Assembly: GCF_035975855.1 (NCBI RefSeq)
Contig: NZ_CP109055.1
Coordinates: forward strand, 5,518,001 to 5,582,000
Length of the DNA stretch: 64,000 bases
Reading direction: 5' to 3'
Origin: Streptomyces sp. NBC_01304
GTDB taxonomy: Bacteria > Actinomycetota > Actinomycetes > Streptomycetales > Streptomycetaceae
Shown piece after piece: positions 43,356-51,777 of this stretch (the first letter of the stretch is position 1; the number at the start of each line of letters is the position of its first letter). The notes beneath the pieces were generated by a model that saw only the letters and a program-made list of their open reading frames with translations, did not search any database and was not told the origin of the DNA. The position numbers were made by a program, and so were the translations under genes.

Positions 43356-44129
43356 TCAGAGCACACGGTCCTTCAGAGCCGGGAACTGCTCCCGAGTCTC
43401 GCCCACCTTGCCCGGGTCGAGCTCGACCATGAGTACCTCCTCACCCGCCCCGGCCTCGCCGAGAACCTCACCCCACGGGTCGACCACGATGCTGTGCCCC
43501 GACTGCGGGACCCCCGCGTGCGTACCCGCCGTCGCACACGCGAGCACGTACGCCTGGTTCTCCACCGCCCGCGCCTGCGCGAGCAACGTCCAGTGCGCCC
43601 TGCGTCGCTCGGGCCAGCCGGCCGAGACGACCAGGGTCTCGGCGCCCGCGTCGACCAAGCCCCGGAAGAGCTCCGGGAACCGCAGGTCGTAGCAAGTGGC
43701 AAGCCCCACCGTCGTGTCCGGCAGGACCACCGTGGCGAGCTCGCGGCCCGCGCCCATCATGACCGCCTCGCCCTTGTCGAAGCCGAAGCGGTGGATCTTG
43801 CGGTAGGTGCGGACGAGCTCGCCGGCCGGGGAGAAGACGAGCGCGGTGTTGTAGAGCGTGCCGTCCGGGTCGCGCTCGACGATCGACCCCGCGTGCAGCC
43901 AGACCCCGGCGTCGCACGCGGCCTTCGCCATCACGTCGTGCGTCGGTCCGGCCAGGGATTCCGCTTCGGCGTCGAAGAGTTCGTACGCGAACGCGCCCGT
44001 GGTCCACAGCTCCGGCAGCACCACCAGATCGGCCCCGGACTGCGCCCGCACCAGCGAAGCCGCCCGCGCCCTACGGGAATTGACCGATTCGTCGGGGTCT
44101 ACTGCGATTTGGATGAGCGAGGCGCGCAC
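43356..44129 (-). CDS. Carbon-nitrogen hydrolase (nitrilase superfamily)
   Basis: 257 residues from GTG 44129. The Glu-Lys-Cys triad is visible: Glu in VVLPELWTTGAF, Lys in RKIHRFGFDKG and Cys in GLATCYDLRFPE. Additional Trp-rich PWGEVLGEAGAGEEVLMVELD ends the fold. Family members hydrolyse omega-amides, N-carbamoyl compounds or damaged metabolites in the cytoplasm; the TCYDLRFPE context is usual for Nit1/omega-amidase-like enzymes, but the substrate cannot be fixed. Divergent from the mycothiol-dependent enzyme gene. Confidence 0.9.
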   Translation of the reverse strand: MRASLIQIAVDPDESVNSRRARAASLVRAQSGADLVVLPELWTTGAFAYELFDAEAESLAGPTHDVMAKAACDAGVWLHAGSIVERDPDGTLYNTALVFSPAGELVRTYRKIHRFGFDKGEAVMMGAGRELATVVLPDTTVGLATCYDLRFPELFRGLVDAGAETLVVSAGWPERRRAHWTLLAQARAVENQAYVLACATAGTHAGVPQSGHSIVVDPWGEVLGEAGAGEEVLMVELDPGKVGETREQFPALKDRVL

Positions 44130-44294
44130 ACTACCACCGTCCTGGCATTCGAGCCGCTGACACGGCCTACGATCGTCACACGAAAGCACTGCAGGGGGCC
44201 TGGTGGGCAGCGTAACTTAAGGCTACGAACCTCCCACGCCGCCGTCAGCCCGCGCACTCGAACCGCCCGCGAACCGCCCGAGGGGTCCCGTCCT

Positions 44295-45119
44295 GTGAGT
44301 CTCCATCCCAGCCTTCAGACCTACGCCGATGCCTGGACCCACTCCGTCGAAGCGATATCCGAGCTGGTCACGCCGCTCGTCGAGGGTGAGTGGAACTGGG
44401 CCACCCCCTGCCCCGGCTGGTCGATCCGCGACATCGTCTCCCATGTCATAGGCCTCGACTGCGAGATGCTCGGCGACCCCCGGCCGATCCACACGCTGCC
44501 GCGCGACCTCTATCACGTACAGACCGAACTCCAGCGGTACATGGAGATGCAGGTCGACGTCCGCCGGCACCACACCGCGCCCGAGATGACCTCCGAGCTG
44601 GAGTACACGATCATCCGGCGCTCCCGTCAGCTGCGGAACGAGTCGCGGGACCCGTCGTTCAAGGTGCGCGGCCCGCTCGGCACCGAGGAAACCCTCGAAG
44701 AGGCCACGCGGAAGCGGGCGTTCGACGTCTGGGTGCACGAGCAGGATCTGCGTACGACCCTGAAGAAGCCCGGAAACCTGGACTCGCCCGGTGCCCTCGT
44801 CACCCGCGACGTACTGCTCTCGACGCTGCCGAGGGTCGTCGCCAAGCGAGCGAGCGCCCCCGCCAACTCGGCCGTGGTCTTCGACGTGCACGGCCCGGTC
44901 GACTTCCTGCGCACGGTCCGGATCGACGCGGACGGCCAGGGCACGATCGACGGCGCACCCTCGCTGGGCCCGGCGGCGACGCTCATCCTGGACTGGGAGA
45001 CGTTCTACAAGCTGGGCTGCGGGCGGACGAAGGCGGCGGCGGTCGCGGACCGCGTGAAGGTCGAGGGGGACCAGGAGTTGGGGGCGGCGATTCTGGCGGG
45101 GTTCGCGATCACGCCGTAG
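44295..45119 (+). CDS. Maleylpyruvate-isomerase-family mycothiol-dependent enzyme
   Basis: 274 residues from GTG 44295 with GAGGGG upstream. N-terminal DinB-like four-helix bundle with metal-binding His residues: W..ATPCPGWSIRDIVSHVIGL supplies the first His, and RAFDVWVHEQDLR the later His-x3-Asp. The C-terminal domain (about 165-274) resembles a sterol-carrier-like alpha/beta fold (ADGQGTIDGAPSLGPAATLIL). Mycothiol is the actinobacterial thiol, and family members transfer or isomerise mycothiol adducts. Substrate unknown. The 3' end is followed by a 25-bp imperfect tandem duplication. Confidence 0.9.
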   Translation: MSLHPSLQTYADAWTHSVEAISELVTPLVEGEWNWATPCPGWSIRDIVSHVIGLDCEMLGDPRPIHTLPRDLYHVQTELQRYMEMQVDVRRHHTAPEMTSELEYTIIRRSRQLRNESRDPSFKVRGPLGTEETLEEATRKRAFDVWVHEQDLRTTLKKPGNLDSPGALVTRDVLLSTLPRVVAKRASAPANSAVVFDVHGPVDFLRTVRIDADGQGTIDGAPSLGPAATLILDWETFYKLGCGRTKAAAVADRVKVEGDQELGAAILAGFAITP

Positions 45120-45142
45120 CCGGGGGTTCGCGATCACGCCGT
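45098..45142. repeat. 25-bp-period duplication over the 3' end of the mycothiol-dependent gene
   Basis: GGGGTTCGCGATCACGCCGT is present at 45098-45117 (coding, last codons) and again at 45123-45142 after the stop, suggesting a slippage duplication. Confidence 0.75.
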
Positions 45143-45171
45143 GACCAACCCGATCGCTCCTTGATCAACCG

Positions 45172-46497
45172 CTACGCCGGTACGTGAACGGCCTCGACCC
45201 TGCTGGCCACGAGGCGTTCCCGTTCCCGGCGTACGGCGCGATGCCGCAGCCGGACGATCTGGGTGACGCCCAGCGCCTCGAGGACGAAGATCGAGCAGAA
45301 GGCGATCCGGTAGTTGTCGCCGGTCGCGTCGAGGAGGACGCCGACCGCGAGCAGGGTCGTCATCGAGGCGATGAAGCCGCCCATGTTCGTGAGGCCCGAG
45401 GCCGTCCCCTGGCGTTCCGGCGGGTTGGCGGGCCGGGAGAAGTCGAAGCCGATCATCGAGGCGGGCCCACAGGTGCCGAGCACCAGGCAGAGGGCCACGA
45501 GCAGCCACATCGGGGCCTCGCCCGGGTGGACGAGGACCGCGGCCCACACGAGCGCGGTCGCGCCGATGCTGCCGAGGGCCAGGGGGGTGCGGGCCTGGTG
45601 GTGGCGGGCGATGATCTGGCCGTAGACCAGGCCGATCGTCATGCTCGACAGGACGGTCAGCGTGAGCAGTTCACCGGCCGTGGTGCGGGACAGGCCCTGC
45701 GCCTCGACCAGGAACGGCATGCCCCACAGCAGGGTGAACACCATCATCGGGAACTGCGTGGTGAAGTGCACCCACAGGCCCAGCCGGGTGCCGGGCTCGC
45801 GCCAGGACTCGGCTATCTGCTTGCGTACGTAGCCCGTTCCGCGGGCCGGCTTCGGCGTCGGGGCCGGAGCGTGGGCGCCGTCGCCCTCGGGCTGGTCCTT
45901 GAGGAACAGCAGCATCAGGACGAGTACGACGACGCCGGCCGCAGAACTCCCGACGAACGCCGCGGTCCAGCCGACCCCGTGAAGCAGCCGGGCCAGGACC
46001 AGGGTCGAGACGAGGTTGCCGCCCATCCCGATCAGCCCCGCGAGCTGCGCGACCAGCGGTCCGCGCCGGGCCGGGAACCAGCGGTTGCCCAGGCGCAGCA
46101 CGCTGATGAAGGTCATGGCGTCACCGCAGCCGAGCAGGGCGCGGGACGCGAGGGCCATGCCGTACGAAGGGGAGAGCGCGAAGCCGAGCTGGCCGAGGGT
46201 GAACAGGACGGCGCCGATGGTCAGGACGCGCTTGGTGCCGAGCCGGTCGACCATGAGGCCGACGGGGATCTGCATGCCCGCGTAGACCAGGAGCTGGAGG
46301 ATCGAGAAGGTCGACAGGGCGGAGGCGTTGACCTGGAAGCGATCGGCGGCGTCCAGGCCGGCGACGCCGAGGGAGGTCCGGAAGATGACGGCGACGAAGT
46401 AGACGGAGACGCCTACGGACCAGATGGCCATGGCCTTGCGACCGCCGGGTGGGTCACCGGGGAGCCGGGTCTGGTCGGCGCTGCTGAGGGAACTCAC
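45172..46497 (-). CDS. MFS transporter
   Basis: 441 residues with about twelve membrane helices and a central cytoplasmic loop near 210-235 (DQPEGDGAHAPAPTPKPARG). MFS signature between helices 2 and 3: GLMVDRLGTKRVLTIGA. The arrangement (GSSAAGVVVLVLMLL, TSLGVAGLDAADRF) fits the ACS/NNP-type group that imports or exports small anionic metabolites, but no substrate is implied by context except the adjacent GntR/FCD regulator, which often senses an organic acid. Start GTG 46497. Confidence 0.9.
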   Translation of the reverse strand: MSSLSSADQTRLPGDPPGGRKAMAIWSVGVSVYFVAVIFRTSLGVAGLDAADRFQVNASALSTFSILQLLVYAGMQIPVGLMVDRLGTKRVLTIGAVLFTLGQLGFALSPSYGMALASRALLGCGDAMTFISVLRLGNRWFPARRGPLVAQLAGLIGMGGNLVSTLVLARLLHGVGWTAAFVGSSAAGVVVLVLMLLFLKDQPEGDGAHAPAPTPKPARGTGYVRKQIAESWREPGTRLGLWVHFTTQFPMMVFTLLWGMPFLVEAQGLSRTTAGELLTLTVLSSMTIGLVYGQIIARHHQARTPLALGSIGATALVWAAVLVHPGEAPMWLLVALCLVLGTCGPASMIGFDFSRPANPPERQGTASGLTNMGGFIASMTTLLAVGVLLDATGDNYRIAFCSIFVLEALGVTQIVRLRHRAVRRERERLVASRVEAVHVPA

Positions 46498-46540
46498 CGG
46501 CTCACCTCGGTACGGCCGACAAGAAGCGCCGCTCGGGCAA

Positions 46541-46589
46541 ATCCAGCCCCTCCGGCGTTTGAGGAGCGGGGTCCGGGGCGGAGCCCCGT
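46541..46589. repeat. Interspersed Streptomyces repeat (CCTCCGGCGTTTGAGGAG type)
   Basis: CAGCCCCTCCGGCGTTTGAG and the following GGGGCGGAGCCCC hairpin. A variant of a word that recurs in many Streptomyces genomes; another copy starts at the right edge of the window (63974). Confidence 0.7.
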
Positions 46590-46645
46590 GACGATGCGGC
46601 GGTCGACCTCAACCTCACGGCAGAGGCCCACCTTCCTGGCCTCGC

Positions 46646-47371
46646 TCACCGCGCCTCCCCGCGGGCCAGCGTCTGGAACCAGCCCACGTGCCGGTGCACG
46701 ATCGCGGCAGCCTCATCCGCATTGCCGGCGCGCAACGCCTCCAGGATCTCGCCATGCTCCGCGATGTTCTTGGCGATCCGGTCGGGGTGCGAGTGCATCA
46801 CGGCCACCCCCATACGCAGCTGCCGGTCGCGGAGCTGGTCGTAGAGGCGCGACAGGATCGCGTTGCCCCCGCTGCGCACGATCTCCGCGTGGAAACAGCG
46901 GTCGGTCGTCGCCGCGCCCGCCAGGTCCCCCGCCTCGGCCTGCGCCTTCTGCTCGCGCAGGAGCTCCTCCAGGCGGGCGATCAGCTGGGGCGTGGCCGGT
47001 ACGGCCTTGCGCGCGGCGTGCTCCTCGACGAGGAGGCGGGTCTCGACGACGTCCGCGATCTCCTGCGCCGACACCGGCAGGACCAGCGCGCCCTTCTTCG
47101 GGTAGAGCTTGATCAGCCCTTCCACTTCCAACTTGAGCAGTGCCTCCCGGACCGGGGTGCGGGACACCCCGACATCGGCGGCCAGCTCGCCCTCGGTGAG
47201 CAGCGTGCCGCCCTCGTAACGGCGCTCCAGTACGGCCTGCTTCACGTGCTGGTAGACGCGCTCGGCGGCGGGCGGCTGCTTGGCGGGGGCGGTTGCGGAG
47301 GCGGGGGCGGTTGTGGAGGCGGGGGCGGTTGTGGAGGTGGAGGCAGTTGCGGGGGCGGGGGCGGCTGGCAT
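46646..47371 (-). CDS. GntR/FCD-family transcriptional regulator
   Basis: 241 residues from ATG 47371 (GTG 47377 is in frame just upstream). The first 30 residues are Ala/Thr/Pro repeats (TSTTAPASTTAPASATAPA) encoded by an 18-bp DNA repeat. A winged helix lies at about 35-105 (VYQHVKQAVLERRYEGGTLL, GVSRTPVREALLKLEVEGLI). The FCD domain is about 110-235, with metal-binding Asp/His residues in DRCFHAEIVRSGGNAIL and AIVHRHVGW. Probably controls the neighbouring MFS transporter in response to an organic acid. TAAGCT close to the start suggests a nearly leaderless transcript. Confidence 0.9.
   Translation of the reverse strand: MPAAPAPATASTSTTAPASTTAPASATAPAKQPPAAERVYQHVKQAVLERRYEGGTLLTEGELAADVGVSRTPVREALLKLEVEGLIKLYPKKGALVLPVSAQEIADVVETRLLVEEHAARKAVPATPQLIARLEELLREQKAQAEAGDLAGAATTDRCFHAEIVRSGGNAILSRLYDQLRDRQLRMGVAVMHSHPDRIAKNIAEHGEILEALRAGNADEAAAIVHRHVGWFQTLARGEAR
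47283..47336. repeat. 18-bp tandem repeat encoding the GntR N-terminus
   Basis: GCGGGGGCGGTTGYGGAG three times (47283-47300, 47301-47318, 47319-47336), then degenerate copies to about 47365. The period is a multiple of three, so copy-number change lengthens the protein without frameshift. Confidence 0.85.
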
Positions 47372-47444
47372 GCGCACAGCTTAGATACAACAGAGGTGCA
47401 TCAGAAAGCCCCGTCCGAATCTCGGACGGGGCTGTCCGTGGACG

Positions 47445-48893
47445 TCAGAAGCCGCTCGGCCTGCCCGGCTGGAAGAGCCACTCGTCGAAGAGCTTCGTCA
47501 GCGACTTGCCGGACTCCTCCTCCGCGAGCGCGATGAAGTCCTTGACCGTGGCCGCCTTGCCCGCGTACCGCGAGGTCCACGCCTTGAGGATCTTGGTGAA
47601 GGTCTTGTCGCCGACCGTGAGCCGCAGCTGATGGAGGGCCAGCGCACCCCGGATGTAGACCGGCGCCCCGAAGACCCGGTCCGGCCTGGTGACCTTGCCC
47701 GGCGGGTACTCCCAGACGGCGGGCATGTCGGAGTAGGCGGCGATCTGGTCCTCCATGGTCGCGACGTCGTGCTCGTCGTCCCACATCCACATCGCGTACG
47801 TGGCGAAGCCCTCGTTCAGCCAGATCTCCGACCAGTCGGTCAGCCGCACCGAGTCCCCGAACCACATGTGCGCGTACTCGTGCGCGAACACCGTGTCCTC
47901 GGGGACCTCCCCGTAGACGGGCCGCCCGATGGTCTCCAGGGCGACCTGGTTGCCGGGGTCGTGGTCGAGGATCGCGCCCGCCGAACTCACCGGATACGGC
48001 CCGAAGTGCCGCTCGCCCCACTCCACGAACTCCGGGATGCGCTCGGCCAGTTGCCGGCCCTTGGCCGCCTGCCGGGGATCGATCGCGGTGACCACGGGCA
48101 CCCCGGAGGCGGTCTTGCCCTGCTTGAGCTCGAACTTCCCGACGGCGAGGGCGGTCAGATAGGGCAGGGTCTGGTCCTTGTTGCGCCAGCTGAAGGTCTG
48201 CTTGCCGTCGCCCGCCGCCTTCTTGCCCGCGTACGTTCCGTTCGATACGCCGGTCAGCCCGCCCGGCACGGTGATGTCGATGTCGTACGTCGCCGGGTCG
48301 CGCAGCGTGTTGTTCACCGGGTACCAGGTCATCGCGCCGCGCGGCTCGCCCATCACGAAGGCACCGTCGTCCGTGGAGCGCCAGCCGTCGTCGGGGGCGC
48401 CCTTGCCGGGGAGGGCCTTGGGGTTCCCGTCGTAGGCGACGACGACCTTGAACTCGGCGCCTTTCGCGAGGCGCTTGCGGGGTGTGATGACGAGTTCGGT
48501 GCCTTTGTGGCGATACCAGGCCGGCCTCCCGTCGACCGTGACCTTGTGGACCTCGAGGCCGGACAGATCGAGGTTGAAGCGGGAGAGCTTCTGGGTCGCC
48601 TTCGCCGTCATCGCCGCCGAGCCGGACAGCACCCGGTCCGCCTTGGCCCCCTTGGCGGACCCGGGGACGACGGTGAGGTCCAGGTCATAGTGGAGCGCGT
48701 CGTAGCCGCCGTTGCCCGCACCGGGGAAGAGGGAGTCGGACACCCCCGGAGCGCCGATCGAGTCCCGGTCGACATGCGGCGGCTTGTCGTCGGCGGCGAG
48801 GTCCCTCGGGTCCTGCTCCCCGCAGGAGCCGGCGATCGTGGCCAGGGCCAGGGTCAACAAACAGGCCAGCACTGACCTTTGAGGCATACGCAT
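47445..48893 (-). CDS. M1-family metallopeptidase, lipoprotein
   Basis: 482 residues from ATG 48893 (ATG 48887 also possible; no strong ribosome binding site). Lipobox TIAGSC near residue 24, so membrane-anchored outside. M1 fold: N-terminal beta domain (about 45-230), exopeptidase-related GAILDHDPGNQVALETIGRP and the zinc site VFAHEYAHMWFGDSV...WLNEGFATY (HExxH-x18-E). Shorter than classical PepN because the C-terminal helical domain is missing, so it is of the compact actinobacterial type. Peptide turnover at the cell surface is likely. Confidence 0.92.
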   Translation of the reverse strand: MRMPQRSVLACLLTLALATIAGSCGEQDPRDLAADDKPPHVDRDSIGAPGVSDSLFPGAGNGGYDALHYDLDLTVVPGSAKGAKADRVLSGSAAMTAKATQKLSRFNLDLSGLEVHKVTVDGRPAWYRHKGTELVITPRKRLAKGAEFKVVVAYDGNPKALPGKGAPDDGWRSTDDGAFVMGEPRGAMTWYPVNNTLRDPATYDIDITVPGGLTGVSNGTYAGKKAAGDGKQTFSWRNKDQTLPYLTALAVGKFELKQGKTASGVPVVTAIDPRQAAKGRQLAERIPEFVEWGERHFGPYPVSSAGAILDHDPGNQVALETIGRPVYGEVPEDTVFAHEYAHMWFGDSVRLTDWSEIWLNEGFATYAMWMWDDEHDVATMEDQIAAYSDMPAVWEYPPGKVTRPDRVFGAPVYIRGALALHQLRLTVGDKTFTKILKAWTSRYAGKAATVKDFIALAEEESGKSLTKLFDEWLFQPGRPSGF

Positions 48894-49058
48894 GCGGGCA
48901 TCAGACACGGGAGGCGGGGCCCGCGTACAGGAGCTCCACCGGATCGTGATGTGAGACATCCGCCCCGCGTACATCCCTGTGGCCCGTTCGTACGTCTTCT
49001 GTGCAGGCATCCCTGCCCTGAGATGCCCCAGGGGAACACACTTTTCGGAGCAACTCAC

Positions 49059-50003
49059 TTGATATCCGCCATAAAGGGCGCCACGCGCGCCCGCAGAAGC
49101 GCTGCCGTCGTCCTGACCACCGGCCTGGCGCTCACCGTCTCGCCGCTGGCCGCCGCACCCGCGCAGGCCGCGACCGCGCCCACCGTCAGCGCCAAGGGCG
49201 CGTACCTGCTCAACACGGCGAGCGGCGCCAAGCTCTACAGCAAGGCGCCCGACACCAAGCGCCAGATGGCCTCCACCACCAAGATCATGACGGCTGCGGT
49301 GGTGCTCGACACCCCGAACCTCAACCTGGACCGCAAGGTCACGGTCAAGCAGTCGTACCGCGACTACGTGTCCCGCAACGGCGCCAGCACGGCCGACCTG
49401 CGGACCGGCGACAAGATGACCGTGCGCCAGCTGCTCTACGGCCTGATGCTGCCGTCCGGCTGCGACGCCGCGTTCGCGCTCGCGGACACCTTCGGTTCGG
49501 GCAGCACGCAGTCCGCGCGCACCAAGTCGTTCATCTCGAAGATGAACAAGAAGGCGTCCACGCTGGGGATGACGAACACGAAGTTCGACTCCTTCGACGG
49601 CATCTCGCCGACGGGCAACAACTACTCGACGCCCAAGGACCTGGCGAAGCTCGCCCAGGCCGCCATGAAGAAGACGACGTTCCGTGACGTCGTGAAGTCC
49701 ACCAAGACCGTCCGCAAGGCGACCACTTCGACGGGTGGCACGCGCACGTACACCTGGTACAACACCAACAAGCTGCTCGGCTCCTACAACGGCGCCATCG
49801 GCATCAAGACCGGTACCGGCACGGCGGCCGGCCCCTGCCTGGTGTTCGCGGCGACGCGCGGCGGCAAGACGGTGGCGGGCGTCGTCCTGAACGGCACCGA
49901 CCGGTACAAGGACGCGGCCAAGATGCTGGATTACGGCTTCGGCACGCGCACGGCTTCGACGATGCAGCTTCGGTCGTTGCCGGCGGGGGCTCAGCGGGAC
50001 TGA
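49059..50003 (+). CDS. D-alanyl-D-alanine carboxypeptidase (serine-type, PBP-like)
   Basis: 314 residues if translated from TTG 49059, with GGAG at 49047-49050; ATG 49024 is an in-frame alternative with poor signals. Signal peptide ends near APAQAAT. Active-site motifs: S-x-x-K as ASTTKIMTAAV near residue 72, SxN as LPSGCDAAFALAD (SGC, a variant frequent in Streptomyces enzymes) and KTG in AIGIKTGTGTAAG. Trims peptidoglycan pentapeptides outside the membrane. Divergent from the M1 peptidase gene across about 165 bases. Confidence 0.9.
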   Translation: MISAIKGATRARRSAAVVLTTGLALTVSPLAAAPAQAATAPTVSAKGAYLLNTASGAKLYSKAPDTKRQMASTTKIMTAAVVLDTPNLNLDRKVTVKQSYRDYVSRNGASTADLRTGDKMTVRQLLYGLMLPSGCDAAFALADTFGSGSTQSARTKSFISKMNKKASTLGMTNTKFDSFDGISPTGNNYSTPKDLAKLAQAAMKKTTFRDVVKSTKTVRKATTSTGGTRTYTWYNTNKLLGSYNGAIGIKTGTGTAAGPCLVFAATRGGKTVAGVVLNGTDRYKDAAKMLDYGFGTRTASTMQLRSLPAGAQRD

Positions 50004-50022
50004 TCCCGTCCGGGTTCCGGGG

Positions 50023-51741
50023 CTACCGGCCCTCAGCCGAGGCTGGGGGCCGGAAGCCTTTGGGCCAGCGGGTTTCCTTGGTGTGGAAGATGCCGGTCAG
50101 GTCGGCGCCGGACAGGTTGGCGTCCGAGAGGTCCGCACCCGACAGGTCGGCGCCGGAGAGGTCCGCATATCGGAGCTCGGCTCCCTGCAGGTCGGCTTCC
50201 TCAAGTTGGGTGCCGACCATGCTGGCTCCCTCAAGGACTGCTTCAGACAGGTCGGCCCGCGTCAGCTGGGCGGCGTCGAGTTCGGCTTCTCTCAGATCCG
50301 CGTTGACCAATTCCGCATCGGTGAGGACCGCGCGATCGAGTTTGACGCTCATCAAGTCCTGGCCTTCGAGGAACAGTTCAGGAAGTTCAGCTTCGGTGAA
50401 GTCGGCTTCCGAGAAGTTGACTCCTTCCAGGACCAGTTGGCGGATCCGTACGGCGTGAAGGTCGTACGGGGTCTCCACGAACTCCGACAGGCTCTGCCGC
50501 TCCCCAAGGATCCGCAGTGCCGCCACCACGTCCTCAGGCGCATCATCGCCCTCCCGCTCCGTCGACGCGTGCACGCGTACGTACGCGCACAACAGCCGCG
50601 CTATGGCCTGATGATCACGCGGCGAGTCCTCGATGAGACGCTCCAGGGCGAGCAGCCCGCCGAGGCGTATGTCGACCGACTCGTCGTCCAACTGGCTTGT
50701 GGCCGTGCTGAATCGGCCCGTCACAGCAGCTTCTTCGGCGACGCGCCGGTCACTACTGCTCTGCTTCACCGTGATCGCCGAGAAGACCAGCGCCCCCACC
50801 GCCGCGAGCGCGGGCAGCAGCACACCGGCCTGATGCACGAAGCCGGACCAGCGCTCACGCGCGGAGGGCCGGGCGGGCAACGGCTCGGGGTCTTCAGCGG
50901 GCAGGTCGACGGGATCGACGAGGTTGAGCCAACTACCCGCATGCGCCCGGTCCTGCACGGTGCCGAGCAGCCGGACCAGCTCGGGGGTGGCGGCGGCAGA
51001 GTCGTGCCAGAACGCGCCGCCCCTGTGATGCAGCGCGTCCCCGACCGCCCTGGCATGCAGAACGAGTTCGGCCGTGCGCTTGGGCGGCGTACGGTGCCCG
51101 TGTCGTGCGTGTGCTTCCAGCTGGGTGCGCAACTCGTGCAAGGCGTCGTCCAGTTGTGCCGCGTTGCCGCCGGGGCACGCGGCCAGTGCCGACGCGCACT
51201 CGGGCAGCGGCACCTGTCTGCCGAGGAGCCGGGCCCCCGCCCGTACCGTCCACACCGCGGCCACCAGGCCGCCGACCAGCATGCCCAGCTGTGCGCCGAC
51301 CTCGGCCTGCAGCACACCGGAGTCCGAGACGAACTGGCTGACGACCACGCTCTCGTCATTGCTCTGCCGCGCATCCGTGTCGGTCCAAGGACCCCATTCG
51401 ACCAGCACCGGACCCACCCCGAGCACCACCACGGCCCCGACCCACCGCGACACCCGCATCACCCGACGCACCTGGACCGCCCTGACAAGCGCATCCCGCT
51501 GACCAGCCAGAACCGCCCGGTCGGGCACATCCCCGGCAGCGTAGGAACGACGTACTGCGAGAGCCGCACGATGGAGCCGGATCGCCGCCCGTGGTCGAAC
51601 GGGAAGCACCCGCCCCACCGCCGCGTCCACCGCCACGACGGCCCGGCTCCAGCCCCACACCCACAGCGCCCCGACCACCACGGCGCTCAGCAGCACGCCC
51701 CCCAGCTCGACCCGGGACAGCGCCTCCCACAACCGAAACAC
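50023..51741 (-). CDS. Membrane protein with pentapeptide repeats
   Basis: 572 residues from GTG 51741. Two N-terminal membrane helices (about 13-35 and 95-115), another near 135-165, and a fourth at about 300-320 (AGVLLPALAAVGALVFSAI). Then a helical linker (DIRLGGLLALERLIEDSPRDH) and, from about 440 to the end, some 20 pentapeptide repeats of the A(D/N)LxG type (GADLSGADLSDANLSGADL) that form a right-handed four-sided helix. The domain order (membrane, YbfA-like linker, pentapeptides) is common in Streptomyces, with unknown function. No DNA-gyrase-protection (Qnr-like) claim is justified. Confidence 0.85.
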   Translation of the reverse strand: MFRLWEALSRVELGGVLLSAVVVGALWVWGWSRAVVAVDAAVGRVLPVRPRAAIRLHRAALAVRRSYAAGDVPDRAVLAGQRDALVRAVQVRRVMRVSRWVGAVVVLGVGPVLVEWGPWTDTDARQSNDESVVVSQFVSDSGVLQAEVGAQLGMLVGGLVAAVWTVRAGARLLGRQVPLPECASALAACPGGNAAQLDDALHELRTQLEAHARHGHRTPPKRTAELVLHARAVGDALHHRGGAFWHDSAAATPELVRLLGTVQDRAHAGSWLNLVDPVDLPAEDPEPLPARPSARERWSGFVHQAGVLLPALAAVGALVFSAITVKQSSSDRRVAEEAAVTGRFSTATSQLDDESVDIRLGGLLALERLIEDSPRDHQAIARLLCAYVRVHASTEREGDDAPEDVVAALRILGERQSLSEFVETPYDLHAVRIRQLVLEGVNFSEADFTEAELPELFLEGQDLMSVKLDRAVLTDAELVNADLREAELDAAQLTRADLSEAVLEGASMVGTQLEEADLQGAELRYADLSGADLSGADLSDANLSGADLTGIFHTKETRWPKGFRPPASAEGR

Positions 51742-51777
51742 CCTCGCGTCCTCCCCCCAGTCAAACGCGACCCCCGA

